From Bifidobacterium saguinibicoloris (GTDB taxonomy: Bacteria; Actinomycetota; Actinomycetes; Actinomycetales; Bifidobacteriaceae), in the NCBI RefSeq assembly GCF_019331725.1, contig NZ_JAHBBF010000005.1:62001-126000 (forward strand): 64,000 nt of DNA. The letters are read 5' to 3'. This document shows, piece after piece, positions 46,080-58,431 of this stretch. The notes beneath the pieces are model-generated. The model saw only the letters and a program-made list of their open reading frames with translations, ran no database searches and had not been told where the DNA came from. A program made the position numbers and the translations under genes. Every line of letters begins with the position of its first letter. Within the stretch, counting starts at the first letter, position 1.

Positions 46080-46672
46080 CAGACGCGCGCCTCGGCACGG
46101 CCGGAGGCGAAGCGGTCGAGCGCGCCGGTGGCGGCGAGCGCACGCTGCACGCCGAGCATGACGACGCCGATGATGATGCCGGAAAGGATGGAGGTGACGA
46201 GGTAGACGGCCACGTAGCCGGCGCTCCAGGCCGGGTGGGTGGCCCAGTAGTAGGCCCAGCAGCCCACGGCGGCGAGCGCGCCGGACAGCATGATGGTGCC
46301 GATGTTCCACTTCTTCCACATGAAGATCGCGAAGGCGATCTCGGCGCCGAGGCCCTGCAGGATGCCGACGATGAGCGAGCCGCCGACGCCCCACTGGTTG
46401 CCGAGCGTGAGCTCGAGGAACGCGGCGAGCGTCTCGGCGAACAGGGCGGCGCCCGGCTTGCGCACGATGATCGCGGCGAGCGGGCCGGCGAACAGCCAGA
46501 AGCCGTTGAGCAGGCCTTCGAAGCCCGGGGTGACGGCGCCGAAGATCTCCAGCGGGACGGCGCAGACGACGTCCCAGCCCCAGAAGATGACGCCGGATGC
46601 GACGGCGATGACGGCGGTGACGACGATGTCGACGACGCGCCACTTGTAGTTGGCCTTGGCCACTTCAGCCAT
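46079..46672 (-). CDS. ykoE: ECF transporter substrate-binding S component (YkoE-like)
   Basis: A 197-residue integral membrane protein with six likely hydrophobic segments (VVDIVVTAVIAVASGVIFWGW ... GYVAVYLVTSILSGIIIGVVMLGVQ). It contains GFEGLLNGFWLFAGPLAAIIVRKPGAALFAETLAAFLE, characteristic of YkoE, which takes up thiamine or hydroxymethylpyrimidine. The TPP riboswitch directly upstream supports the assignment. ATG at 46672 follows AGAGGAAAGG. It is the first gene of ykoE-D-C. Confidence 0.92.
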   Translation of the reverse strand: MAEVAKANYKWRVVDIVVTAVIAVASGVIFWGWDVVCAVPLEIFGAVTPGFEGLLNGFWLFAGPLAAIIVRKPGAALFAETLAAFLELTLGNQWGVGGSLIVGILQGLGAEIAFAIFMWKKWNIGTIMLSGALAAVGCWAYYWATHPAWSAGYVAVYLVTSILSGIIIGVVMLGVQRALAATGALDRFASGRAEARV

Positions 46673-46698
46673 GGTTGTGCCTTTCCTCTCTCAACAAG

Positions 46699-46810
46699 GC
46701 ACGGGTGAAGGTAAGAGCGACAATTCCGCGGCCGGCATTGCCCGGCGGCGTCCCATCGGTCGAAACCCGTTCAGGTCTCCTCTCAGCCGCCTTGTGGCAG
46801 CTCCCGTGTC
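46699..46810 (-). promoter_or_regulatory. TPP riboswitch of the ykoEDC operon
   Basis: On the minus strand the closing stem pairs CACGGG (46808-46803) with CCCGTG (46705-46700). It is followed by the P2/P3 signature GCTGCCACAAGGCGGCTGAGAGG (46803-46779, with GGCTGAGAG at 46788-46780), then GACCTGAAC, and the conserved GGGCAATGCCGG (about 46743-46732), equivalent to the usual GATAATGCCAG. The ykoE ribosome site lies some 20 bp downstream, so translational control is likely. It is high-confidence by motif, but no folding was run. Confidence 0.9.
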
Positions 46811-46827
46811 AGCTCCTCACCATAAAT

Positions 46828-46865
46828 GACGTAGCCGACGAAATCAAGACTCCGTCGGCTACGTC
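46828..46865 (-). terminator. Terminator of the M20 peptidase gene
   Basis: GACGTAGCCGACG (46828-46840) pairs perfectly with CGTCGGCTACGTC (46853-46865); 12-base loop, then ATTTAT on the minus strand. It separates the peptidase gene from the ykoEDC promoter region. Confidence 0.75.
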
Positions 46866-46889
46866 ACATGGAGCGTCCGTGGGGACGCG

Positions 46890-48257
46890 TCACCTGCCGA
46901 GCTTGGCGAGCAGCAGCGCCTCGGTGATGACGTTGTTCTTGAGTCCCGACAGCGAAATGGACTCGTTGGGGCTGTGCGCGTTGGCCTTCGGATCCTCCGG
47001 TCCGGTGACGAGCACCTGCGCGGAGGGGAAGAGGCGCTGCAGTTCGGGGATGAACGGGATGGAGCCGCCTTCGCCCTTGTTGATGGGGGCGACGCCGAAC
47101 GCCTCCTCCATCGCCTCGAGCGCGTCCTTGGTGGCGACGGCGTCCGGATCCATCGCCCAGCCCATGCCGTTCTCGAGCTTCACGACCTCGATCTCGGCGC
47201 CGAACGGCGGGTTGGAGACGAGGAAGTCGGCGAGCGCGTCCTGCGCCTCTTCGGGCCGCTGGTTCGGGGCGGTCCTCAGGGACAGGCGGAAACGGGTCTC
47301 GGGGCTGATCACGTTGAACGAGCCCTCGACCGGATGCGCGTCGAAGCCGATGACGGTGAGGCTCGGCTTGGTCCACAGGCGGGAGGCGAGCGAGCCGGAG
47401 CCGGCGAGCGTGTAGGAGTCGACGATGCCGGCGTCCTCGCGCACGGTCTTCTCGTCGAGGTCGCGCTGGAGTCCGCCGATCGGCTCCTCGGCGGCGACGC
47501 CAGGCACGGCGAGGTCGCCGTTGCCGTCGTACAGGGAGGAGATGAGCATCGCGGCGAGCGTGTTGGAATCGAGGATCGGACCGCCGTACTGGCCGGAGTG
47601 GACCGGGTGCTTGAGGGCGCGCACGGTCACGTCGACGCATGTGTTGCCCCTGAGCGAGGTGGTGAGGGACGGGATGTCGGCGGACCAGTTGCCGGAGTCG
47701 GCCACGATGATGACGTCGGAGGCGAATTCGTCCTTGTGGGCTTCGATGAACGGGATGAAGCTGGGCGATCCCATCTCCTCCTCGCCTTCGATGAAGATCT
47801 TCACGTTGACGTGCAAGTCGTCGCCCAGGGCCTTGAGGGCGCCGGAATGGATGGCGATGCCGCCGCCGTCGTCCGCGGAGCCGCGGCCGTAAAGGCGGCC
47901 GTCGACCTCGGTGCCGACGAACGGGTCGGTGTCCCATGCGGCCGGGTCCGGCACGGGCTGCACGTCGTGGTGCGCGTACAGGAGCACGGTGGGGGCGTCC
48001 GGGTCGACGATGCGCGAGCCGATGACCTCCCATGCGCCCGGGGTGCCGTCCGGGTTGGTGGACTGGACGACCTTCGCGTCGACGCCGACCTCGCGCATCT
48101 GTTCGGCGACGAATTCGGCTGACCTCCTCATGTGTTCGCCGGTGATGCCCTTGGCGGACACCGAGCCGAGCGCGATCTTGCGGTTGAGCACGTCGACGAT
48201 GCGGTTCCAGTCCGCCTCCACGCGCGCGCGGATCTCGTCCACGGTCGGTTGTGCCAT
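46890..48257 (-). CDS. M20-family dipeptidase/metallopeptidase
   Basis: Zn-dependent amidohydrolase, probably a cytoplasmic dipeptidase. The 455-residue protein has the metal sites VLLYAHHDVQPVP (His), LYGRGSADDGGGIAIHSGALKAL (bridging Asp), KIFIEGEEEMGSPSF (Glu-Glu), DSGNW and a final His in ALKHPVHSGQYGG. The dimerisation domain lies between. The length agrees with the larger M20 dipeptidases. ATG at 48257 has TAAGGAGGTCATCG; an open frame further upstream runs through the opposite gene and is rejected. It is divergent from the DUF3043 gene. Confidence 0.9.
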   Translation of the reverse strand: MAQPTVDEIRARVEADWNRIVDVLNRKIALGSVSAKGITGEHMRRSAEFVAEQMREVGVDAKVVQSTNPDGTPGAWEVIGSRIVDPDAPTVLLYAHHDVQPVPDPAAWDTDPFVGTEVDGRLYGRGSADDGGGIAIHSGALKALGDDLHVNVKIFIEGEEEMGSPSFIPFIEAHKDEFASDVIIVADSGNWSADIPSLTTSLRGNTCVDVTVRALKHPVHSGQYGGPILDSNTLAAMLISSLYDGNGDLAVPGVAAEEPIGGLQRDLDEKTVREDAGIVDSYTLAGSGSLASRLWTKPSLTVIGFDAHPVEGSFNVISPETRFRLSLRTAPNQRPEEAQDALADFLVSNPPFGAEIEVVKLENGMGWAMDPDAVATKDALEAMEEAFGVAPINKGEGGSIPFIPELQRLFPSAQVLVTGPEDPKANAHSPNESISLSGLKNNVITEALLLAKLGR

Positions 48258-48377
48258 CGATGACCTCCTTATATATAGGTGACGGTGCTGCGCCGACGCC
48301 GCCCGGCCGTCGCACGCGGGGCTCCGTAGCCCCCGTATGACGCCGTTCCGCGGCCATGGCGCGTCCAGACGCCACCG

Positions 48378-48390
48378 TAACCTGCAAGCA
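48378..48390 (+). promoter_or_regulatory. -10 box suggesting a leaderless start for the DUF3043 gene
   Basis: TAACCT at 48378-48383 is only 6 bp before the ATG at 48390, and no Shine-Dalgarno sequence is present. The mRNA probably begins at or near the start codon (inference). Confidence 0.4.
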
Positions 48391-49010
48391 TGACATGGAA
48401 CCCGTTCAAGAAGAAGGAGACGGCCCAGGAGCCCGTCGACGCCGCGGCGTCGAAGCCGGTGAAGAAGGACCGCACGAAGAACGCCCCCACCCCGAAGATG
48501 AAGGACGCGCAGGCCGCCGGCATCCGTCCGCTGGTGCCGGCCGACCGCAAGGCCAGCGCGAAGGCCGCGAAGGCCCGTCTGCGCGAGCGTGAGAACGTCG
48601 AATACGAGGCGATGCAGAAGGGCGACCTCAACCACATGCCCAAGTCGGAGCGTCTCCCTTGGCGCATCTACATCCGCGACTATGTGGACGCCCGCTTCAA
48701 CATCGGCGAGTTCTTCATCCCGGTGGCGTTCGCCATCCTCATCGGCTCGATGGTCATCACCACCGTGGCCCAGAGCGCCATGGCCTCAATGGTCATGATG
48801 ATCCTCATGTACGCGTACCTGCTCGGCGTCGTCATCGACGTGTGGATCATGTGGCGCGGACTCAAGAAGAAGCTCATCGCCAAGTACGGCGAGAAGTCCG
48901 TGGCCAAGGGCACCCGCTCCGCCTCGTACGCGTGGAGCCGCGCCATCCAGATCCGCCGCTGGAGGCTCCCGAAGCCCCGCTACGACAAGCGCGGCCACTG
49001 GCCGGAGTGA
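48390..49010 (+). CDS. DUF3043 membrane protein
   Basis: A 206-residue actinobacterial protein of unknown function. The N-terminal 75 residues are strongly basic and soluble (FKKKETAQEPV, KPVKKDRTKNAPTPKMKDAQAAGIRPLVPADRKASAKAAKARLRERE), including the RPLVPxDRK block that marks DUF3043. Two transmembrane helices follow (FFIPVAFAILIGSMVITTVAQSAMASMVMMILMYAYLLGVVIDVWIMW). A basic cytoplasmic tail ends YDKRGHWPE. It is followed by a strong terminator and then lpd. No pathway is implied by its neighbours. Confidence 0.88.
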   Translation: MTWNPFKKKETAQEPVDAAASKPVKKDRTKNAPTPKMKDAQAAGIRPLVPADRKASAKAAKARLRERENVEYEAMQKGDLNHMPKSERLPWRIYIRDYVDARFNIGEFFIPVAFAILIGSMVITTVAQSAMASMVMMILMYAYLLGVVIDVWIMWRGLKKKLIAKYGEKSVAKGTRSASYAWSRAIQIRRWRLPKPRYDKRGHWPE

Positions 49011-49042
49011 TTCCGGCGACATCGGACGCACCCCACCCATGC

Positions 49043-49083
49043 AAGGCTCCCGCAGCCGGCCATCCGCCGGCTGCGGGAGCCTT
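49043..49083 (+). terminator. Terminator of the DUF3043 gene
   Basis: A perfect 18-bp stem: AAGGCTCCCGCAGCCGGC (49043-49060), loop CATCC, complement 49066-49083, followed by GTTCG. It is the strongest hairpin in the window. Confidence 0.85.
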
Positions 49084-49128
49084 GTTCGTCCGGCGGCGAA
49101 CCCGCCCGCGCCGGCTACCATGGACGAT

Positions 49129-50679
49129 ATGACCGAAGAGCACACGAACGAAGCATTCGACATCGTCATCATCGGCGCCGGCCCGGGAGGATACTCCACG
49201 GCGCTGCGCGCCGCCGAACTCGGCAGGAAGGTGGCGCTCATCGAACGCGACGCCACCCTCGGCGGCACCTGTCTCAACCGCGGGTGCATCCCCTCCAAGG
49301 CGCTCATCACCGCCACCCACACCATCGACACCGTCCATCGGGCCGCCGAACTCGGCGTGCAGGCGCGCGTGGACGGCATCGACTACGGCACCCTGCGCGA
49401 CTACCGTCTCCACGTGGTCGACACGATGACCGGCGGACTGGCCGCGCTCCTCGCGCACCGCGGCGTCACCGTGCTGCGCGGCGAAGCCGTCGACCTCGCC
49501 GTCATCGCCGGAACGCCGGCGGCCGAAGCGGCCGGAGCATCCGAAGACGGTCCCGCCGCCAATCTCGCCGTCACCATCCGCGCCACGGACGGCACGGCCG
49601 TCGAACGCTACCGCAGGGCCGGCAAGGCCGAACCGCTAGCTGAAACCGTCACCGTGACCGCCGGCGACGTCGTGCTCGCCACCGGCGCACACCCGCGGCC
49701 GCTGCCCGGCAACCCGTTCCACGGCGCGCTCATCGACTCCACGCAGGCACTCGAACTCGACGAATTCCCCTCCTCCGCCGTCATCGTCGGCGCCGGCGCC
49801 GTCGCCATCGAATTCGCCTCCATGTGGAACGCCGCCGGCGTGGACGTCACCATCCTCATCCGCAAGGACCGCGTCCTGTCCGGCTGGAACCGGCGCACCG
49901 CCGTCACCCTCACGCGCGAACTCATCCGCCAGGGCGTCCATGTCGTGAAGGGCACAGCCGTCACGCGCGTGGAAACCGGAGCAAACCTCGGCGCCACCGT
50001 CCACTACACCATCGGCGACGACCCCGCGGAACACCAGGCGTACGGCGAGATCGTGCTCGCCGCCATCGGCCGCGACCCGAACACCGGGTTCGACTGGCTC
50101 GCCCGCGCCGGCGTCACGCTCGACGGACACGGCTACGTGGTCACCGACCCACTCGGACGCACGCACGTGCCGAACGTGTGGGCCGTGGGCGACATCGTCG
50201 CCGGACACGCGCTCGCGCACCGCGCGTTCGAACAGGGCGTCACCGTGGCCGAGGCCATCGCCGGACTCGACCCGAAGCCGGTGGACGAGACCACCGTCCC
50301 CCAGGTCGTGTTCTCCCATCCGGAGGCCGCCTGCGTGGGCCTCACCGGGCAGGAGGCCACGGCGGACCCGGACCTCAACGACGTCACCGAGACCTCGTAT
50401 CCGATGCTCGGCAACGCGCGCATGCTCATGAGCGGCGTCGGCGGATCCATGACCATCGTCAGCGGCGCACGGGCCGACCGCCCGGACACGCCCGTGGTGC
50501 TCGGCGTGCACATCGTCGCCCCCGTCGCCTCCGACCTCATCGCCGAAGCCGAACAGCTCGTCGGCAACCGCGTGCCGTTGAGTGAGGCGGCACGGCTCAT
50601 CCACCCGCATCCCACGTTCAGCGAGACCCTGGGCGAAGCCCTGCTCAAGGCCGACGGGCGCCCGTTGCACACGCGTTGA
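49129..50679 (+). CDS. lpd: Dihydrolipoyl dehydrogenase-like flavoprotein
   Basis: FAD-dependent disulfide oxidoreductase (E3). The 516-residue protein has the FAD fold DIVIIGAGPGGYSTALRAAELG and the redox pair in GGTCLNRGCIPSKAL (Cys48, Cys53). It also has the NAD fold SAVIVGAGAVAIEFASMWNAAGVDVTIL, the second FAD site VWAVGDIVAGHALAHRA, and the catalytic HPHPTFSETLGEALL. The length exceeds the usual 460-475 because of an Ala/Gly/Asp-rich insertion around residues 125-170. ATG at 49129 or 49120; neither has a clear ribosome site, and TACCAT just upstream could be a -10 of a leaderless mRNA. No E1 or E2 genes are nearby. Confidence 0.88.
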   Translation: MTEEHTNEAFDIVIIGAGPGGYSTALRAAELGRKVALIERDATLGGTCLNRGCIPSKALITATHTIDTVHRAAELGVQARVDGIDYGTLRDYRLHVVDTMTGGLAALLAHRGVTVLRGEAVDLAVIAGTPAAEAAGASEDGPAANLAVTIRATDGTAVERYRRAGKAEPLAETVTVTAGDVVLATGAHPRPLPGNPFHGALIDSTQALELDEFPSSAVIVGAGAVAIEFASMWNAAGVDVTILIRKDRVLSGWNRRTAVTLTRELIRQGVHVVKGTAVTRVETGANLGATVHYTIGDDPAEHQAYGEIVLAAIGRDPNTGFDWLARAGVTLDGHGYVVTDPLGRTHVPNVWAVGDIVAGHALAHRAFEQGVTVAEAIAGLDPKPVDETTVPQVVFSHPEAACVGLTGQEATADPDLNDVTETSYPMLGNARMLMSGVGGSMTIVSGARADRPDTPVVLGVHIVAPVASDLIAEAEQLVGNRVPLSEAARLIHPHPTFSETLGEALLKADGRPLHTR

Positions 50680-50703
50680 ACGGCCTGCGGGCACGCATGC
50701 TGA

Positions 50704-50709
50704 TAGAAT
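50704..50709 (+). promoter_or_regulatory. -10 box upstream of the DUF4191 gene
   Basis: TAGAAT in the 72-bp gap between lpd and the DUF4191 gene, 42 bp before the ATG. There is no matched -35. Confidence 0.4.
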
Positions 50710-50751
50710 CTGTGGCCAGTATGCGCAAATTCGACATCCAAGCGAGGAAGA

Positions 50752-51537
50752 ATGGCTGACAAGGACGAGAAGAAGGACAAGAAGCCGGGGACGATCAAGC
50801 AGATCATCCAGATCTTCAAGTACACGTACAAGGAGGACAAGCAGCTGCCGTGGCTGCTCGCCGGCGTGATCCTCGCCCCGGTGGTCGTGGGCGTGGTGCT
50901 CGGCCTGATCTTCCAGTGGAACTGGCTCAACTGGATCTTCATCATGGCCGCCTTCATCATGCTCGGCCTCCTGTTCGGCACGATGACGCTCACCAACCGC
51001 GCGGACAAGGTCGGCTACCGTCAGCTCGAAGGCCGTCCCGGCGCCGCCATCAGCGTGCTCAGCAACATGAACAAGGCCGGCTTCACCTTCCCCGAACAGC
51101 CCGTGTGGATCGACGCGCGCACCAAGGACGCCATCTGGCGCGGCACCGGCTACAACGGCATCTACCTGCTCGGCGAAGGCAACTACACGAACGTCAAGCG
51201 CAACATGGAGCGTCAGGAGCACGCCATCAAGGGCGTGACCGCCGGCTCCTCCATCCCCGTGTACCGCATCATCGTGGGCACCGGCGAGAACGAGACCCGT
51301 CTTAAGGACCTGCGCAAGACCATCACCCGCCAGAAGAGCTACGTACCCACCAACCACTCCAACGCGCTCATGAGGAAGCTGCACCCGCGCCGCCGCTTCA
51401 TGCTCACCAAGGAGGAGCTCGGCGTGCTCAACGACCGCCTGCGCACCCTCCAGCAGAAGTCCGGCTACGGCATCCCCAAGGGCATCGACCCGAACCGCAT
51501 GCAGAAGGTCAGCCGCCGCGCCATGCGCGGACGCTGA
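50752..51537 (+). CDS. DUF4191 membrane protein
   Basis: A 261-residue actinobacterial protein of unknown function. The basic start (MADKDEKKDKKPGTIKQIIQIFKYTYKEDKQLPWLL) leads into two transmembrane helices (AGVILAPVVVGVVLGLIFQWNWLNWIFIMAAFIMLGLLFGTMTL). A soluble C-terminal domain begins NRADKVGYRQLEGRPGAAISVLSNM and ends in basic helices. This is the DUF4191 layout. The gene lies between lpd and glnA, a neighbourhood often conserved in actinobacteria near lipoate genes and glnA. Ribosome site GCGAGGAAG is just upstream of the ATG. Confidence 0.88.
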   Translation: MADKDEKKDKKPGTIKQIIQIFKYTYKEDKQLPWLLAGVILAPVVVGVVLGLIFQWNWLNWIFIMAAFIMLGLLFGTMTLTNRADKVGYRQLEGRPGAAISVLSNMNKAGFTFPEQPVWIDARTKDAIWRGTGYNGIYLLGEGNYTNVKRNMERQEHAIKGVTAGSSIPVYRIIVGTGENETRLKDLRKTITRQKSYVPTNHSNALMRKLHPRRRFMLTKEELGVLNDRLRTLQQKSGYGIPKGIDPNRMQKVSRRAMRGR

Positions 51538-51565
51538 CGCCGTTCCCGGCGCACAAGGCGAAGAC

Positions 51566-51600
51566 AGGACCCCGGTCATCCGCGGATGGCCGGGGTCCTT
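51566..51600 (+). terminator. Terminator of the DUF4191 gene
   Basis: AGGACCCCGGTCATCC (51566-51581) pairs with GGATGGCCGGGGTCCT (51584-51599) with one G-U pair and a 2-base gap, 28 bp after the stop. Confidence 0.75.
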
Positions 51601-51703
51601 CGCGTATCCGGCCGCACGCGTCCGCTTTCTGGACGGACACCGGCGGCGTCCATCGCCCGGCACACCCCGCCGAAACGCGCCATCGCAACGATTGACAACC
51701 TGC

Positions 51704-51768
51704 GTTACCGGCCACGAAACATTCTCGTAACCGAAGTTTCGAGCGGGCGAAACGCGCGCACCTATGCT
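51704..51768 (+). promoter_or_regulatory. glnA promoter region with GlnR-like half-sites
   Basis: GTTAC (51704-51708), GAAAC (51716-51720) and GTAAC (51727-51731) follow each other with 7- and 6-base spacing. This resembles the GTnAC-n6-GAAAC pattern of actinobacterial GlnR. A -10-like TATGCT lies at 51763-51768, 37 bp before the GTG start. One spacer is a base too long for the consensus, so the match is suggestive only. Confidence 0.45.
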
Positions 51769-51804
51769 TTTACCCTGTAAGTCATCTCGATAAAAGGAGC
51801 GATC

Positions 51805-53253
51805 GTGGCTGAGAACAAGATCTTCGCCCATACGCCGGAAGAGGCCGAGGCCCTCATCAACAAGGAAGGCGTCGAGTACGTCTCCGTCCGTTTCACCGAT
51901 CTGATCGGCGTGCAGCAGCACTTCACCGTTCCGGTCAGCGAGTTCCTGGACAACGCGTTCACCGACGGCATGCCGTTCGATGGTTCCTCCGTGCAGGGCT
52001 TCCAGGCCATCAACGAGTCCGATATGAAGCTGGTCCCGGACGTGACCACCGCCTTCATCGATCCGTTCCGCAAGCACAAGACCCTCGACGTGGCCTTCTC
52101 CATCGTCGACCCGCTGACCGACGAGCCGTACTCCCGTGACCCGCGTCAGGTCGCCGGCAAGGCCGAGGCCTACCTGAAGTCCACCGGCGTCGCCGACACC
52201 GCGTCCTTCGCCCCGGAGGCCGAGTTCTTCATCTTCGACAAGGTCCGCTACGAGAACTCCGCCCAGCGCTCCTTCTACGAGGTGGACTCCATCGAGGCCC
52301 CGTGGAACTCCGGCGTCGACACCGAAGAGGACGGCACCCCGAACATCGGCTTCAAGAACCGCGTCAAGCGCGGCTACTTCCCGGTGCCGCCGATCGACCA
52401 CAACCAGGACCTGCGCGACGACATGGTCGCCAACCTGCAGAAGGTCGGTCTGCAGCTCGAGCGTTCCCACCACGAGGTGGCGGGCGCCGGCCAGCAGGAG
52501 ATCAACTACCGCTTCAACACCCTGCAGCACGCCGGCGACGACCTGATGAAGTACAAGTACGTCGTCCACGAGACCGCCGCCCTCGCCGGCAAGTCCGTGA
52601 CCTTCATGCCGAAGCCGATCGCCGGCGACAACGGCACTGGCATGCACTGCCACCAGTCCCTGTGGAAGGACGGCAAGCCGCTGTTCTACGATGAGCAGGG
52701 CTACGGCGGCCTGTCCGACATCGCCCGCTGGTACATCGGCGGTCTCATCAAGCACTCCTCCGCGGTCGTGGCGTTCACCAACCCGTCCCTGAACTCCTTC
52801 CACCGTCTGGTCCCGGGCTTCGAGGCCCCGGTCTCGCTGGTCTACTCGGCCCGCAACCGCTCCGCCGCCATCCGCATCCCGCTGGCCGGCACCTCCCCCG
52901 CCTCCAAGCGCATCGAGTTCCGCGCCCCGGATCCGTCCTGCAACCCGTTCCTGGCCTTCTCCGCCCAGATGATGGCCGGCCTCGACGGCATCCTGAACCA
53001 CATCGAGCCGCCGGCTCCGGTGGACAAGGACCTCTACGAGCTGCCGCCGGAAGAGCACGCCAACATCAAGCAGGTGCCGAGCTCCCTCGGCGAGGCGCTC
53101 AACGCCCTCGAGGAGGACAACGACTTCCTCACCGCCGGCGACGTGTTCACCCCGGATCTCATCGAGACCTGGATTGAGCTCAAGCGCGACGAGATCGACC
53201 AGGCCCGTCTGGCCCCGACCCCGCTCGAGTACGAGCTGTACTACCACATCTGA
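51805..53253 (+). CDS. glnA: Glutamine synthetase, type I
   Basis: ATP-dependent amidation of glutamate, the main ammonium-assimilating step; dodecamer. The 482-residue protein has [32 protein letters not shown], the metal and substrate sites [10 protein letters not shown] and [15 protein letters not shown], and [14 protein letters not shown]. Tyr411 in [10 protein letters not shown] is the adenylylation site, so activity can be switched by GlnE. The start is GTG at 51805 with AAAGGAGCGATC. It is probably nitrogen-regulated (see upstream half-sites). Confidence 0.97.
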   Translation: MAENKIFAHTPEEAEALINKEGVEYVSVRFTDLIGVQQHFTVPVSEFLDNAFTDGMPFDGSSVQGFQAINESDMKLVPDVTTAFIDPFRKHKTLDVAFSIVDPLTDEPYSRDPRQVAGKAEAYLKSTGVADTASFAPEAEFFIFDKVRYENSAQRSFYEVDSIEAPWNSGVDTEEDGTPNIGFKNRVKRGYFPVPPIDHNQDLRDDMVANLQKVGLQLERSHHEVAGAGQQEINYRFNTLQHAGDDLMKYKYVVHETAALAGKSVTFMPKPIAGDNGTGMHCHQSLWKDGKPLFYDEQGYGGLSDIARWYIGGLIKHSSAVVAFTNPSLNSFHRLVPGFEAPVSLVYSARNRSAAIRIPLAGTSPASKRIEFRAPDPSCNPFLAFSAQMMAGLDGILNHIEPPAPVDKDLYELPPEEHANIKQVPSSLGEALNALEEDNDFLTAGDVFTPDLIETWIELKRDEIDQARLAPTPLEYELYYHI

Positions 53254-53300
53254 TCGTCCGCTTCGGCCCCATCCGGGCCGATCCGCATCGGATGCATGTC

Positions 53301-53335
53301 GAAAGCCCCGCACGGTTCACGCCGGCGGGGCTTTC
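53301..53335 (+). terminator. Terminator of glnA
   Basis: GAAAGCCCCGC (53301-53311) pairs perfectly with GCGGGGCTTTC (53325-53335), 47 bp after the stop. Confidence 0.75.
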
Positions 53336-53378
53336 CCGTATATGGGCCATCGGCGTGCTCCGGCGCGTCCTCCCGTCA

Positions 53379-53384
53379 TACAAT
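53379..53384 (+). promoter_or_regulatory. -10 box of the cation transporter gene
   Basis: TACAAT, 34 bp before the ATG at 53419. No good -35 box is seen at the expected distance. Confidence 0.4.
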
Positions 53385-53418
53385 GACGTTCCGGGAACGA
53401 GGAAACAGAGGGATTAAT

Positions 53419-57217
<3,799 letters not shown>

Positions 57218-57288
57218 CTCTGGCATGGCGGGCGTTCGCACGCTACTGTGGTACGCGGCAATACGACGGCAACAGACGAGGAGGACGC

Positions 57289-58416
57289 ATGACTGATACC
57301 CGTGACATCGAAGCCGCCATCTACGAGCGGCTGAGCCGCGTCATCGATCCGGAGCTCGGACGCTCCGTCACCGACCTGGGCATGATCGCGGCGATCGACG
57401 CGACGCCCGCGCCCGACGGCGGAGACGAGCAGCGCGACGCCTACGACGTGACCGTGCACGTCGAACTCACCGTCCCCGGCTGCCCGCTCTCGGAGACCAT
57501 CACCAACCAAATCAACGGCGCGGTCGCCTCCTACCCGGACGCGACGCTCACCCCGCGCATCGAGGTCGGTTCGATGAGCCGCGACAAGCTCGACGACCTC
57601 GTCGCCGACCTCAAGGCCGAACGCAGGCAGAACCCGTTCAACAAGCCGGGCATCAAGACGCGCATCTTCGCGATCGCCTCGGGCAAGGGCGGCGTCGGCA
57701 AGTCGTCCGTCACCGCAAACCTCGCCGCCACGTTCGCGGCGCTCGGCTACGACACCGCGGCCATCGACGCGGACATCTACGGCTTCTCGCTGCCGCGCCT
57801 GTTCGGCGTGCACACGCAGCCCACGAACCTGAACGGCATGCTCATGCCCGTCACCGCGTGGGGCGTCAAGCTCATCTCGATCGGCATGTTCGCCGGCGCC
57901 GACCGCGCGATCCTGTGGCGCGGACCCCGTCTGCAGCGTTCGCTCGAACAGTTCCTGTCCGACGTGTGGTGGGGCGAGCCGGACGTGCTGCTGCTCGACC
58001 TGGCCCCCGGCACCGGCGACATGGCGATCTCGGTGGCGCAGGCGCTGCCCAACGCGGAACTCGTGGTCGTGACGACCCCGCAGCCGAGCGCGTCCGACGT
58101 GGCCGTGCGCTCGGGACTCGTCGCACTGCAGGTGCCGATGAAGGTGCGCGGCGTCGTCGAGAACATGAGCTTCTACGAGCATAAGGGCGAGAAACTGCGC
58201 ATCTTCGGCGAGGGTGGCGGCGAGCGCGTCAGCGAACAGCTGACCGAGGCCCTCGGTTACGACGTGCCGCTGATGGCGCAGCTGCCGCTGGAGCCCGAAC
58301 TGCGCGAGACCGGCGAGGCCGGGCGCCCCGCGGTGCTGGACGCCGAAGGCGCATTGAGGGGCGACGGCATCGGCGCCGAGTTCCGCGCGCTCGCCGAGCG
58401 TCTGCTGACCGCCTGA
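57289..58416 (+). CDS. mrp: Mrp/NBP35-type iron-sulfur cluster carrier ATPase
   Basis: P-loop ATPase of the ApbC/Mrp family that carries or inserts Fe-S clusters. The 375-residue protein has an N-terminal MIP18/DUF59 domain (AAIYERLSRVIDPELGRSVTDLGMI, VELTVPGCPLSETI). The deviant Walker A SGKGGVGKSSVTANLA is at about residues 131-146, followed by AIDADIYGFSLPRLFG and LLLDLAPGTGDMAISVAQ. The CxxC found in many Mrp proteins after ENMS is absent here (ENMSFYEHKGEKLRIFGEGGG). ATG at 57289 has GAGGAGGAC. It is the last gene before a convergent large gene. Confidence 0.92.
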   Translation: MTDTRDIEAAIYERLSRVIDPELGRSVTDLGMIAAIDATPAPDGGDEQRDAYDVTVHVELTVPGCPLSETITNQINGAVASYPDATLTPRIEVGSMSRDKLDDLVADLKAERRQNPFNKPGIKTRIFAIASGKGGVGKSSVTANLAATFAALGYDTAAIDADIYGFSLPRLFGVHTQPTNLNGMLMPVTAWGVKLISIGMFAGADRAILWRGPRLQRSLEQFLSDVWWGEPDVLLLDLAPGTGDMAISVAQALPNAELVVVTTPQPSASDVAVRSGLVALQVPMKVRGVVENMSFYEHKGEKLRIFGEGGGERVSEQLTEALGYDVPLMAQLPLEPELRETGEAGRPAVLDAEGALRGDGIGAEFRALAERLLTA

Positions 58417-58431
58417 CGGGGCTGCCGCAGG

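Noticed and set aside
49636-53313. A 1225-codon minus-strand frame opposite lpd, DUF4191 and glnA
   Set aside because: It spans three well-supported plus-strand genes and their terminators. Composition is Val/Gly/Asp-rich without motifs.
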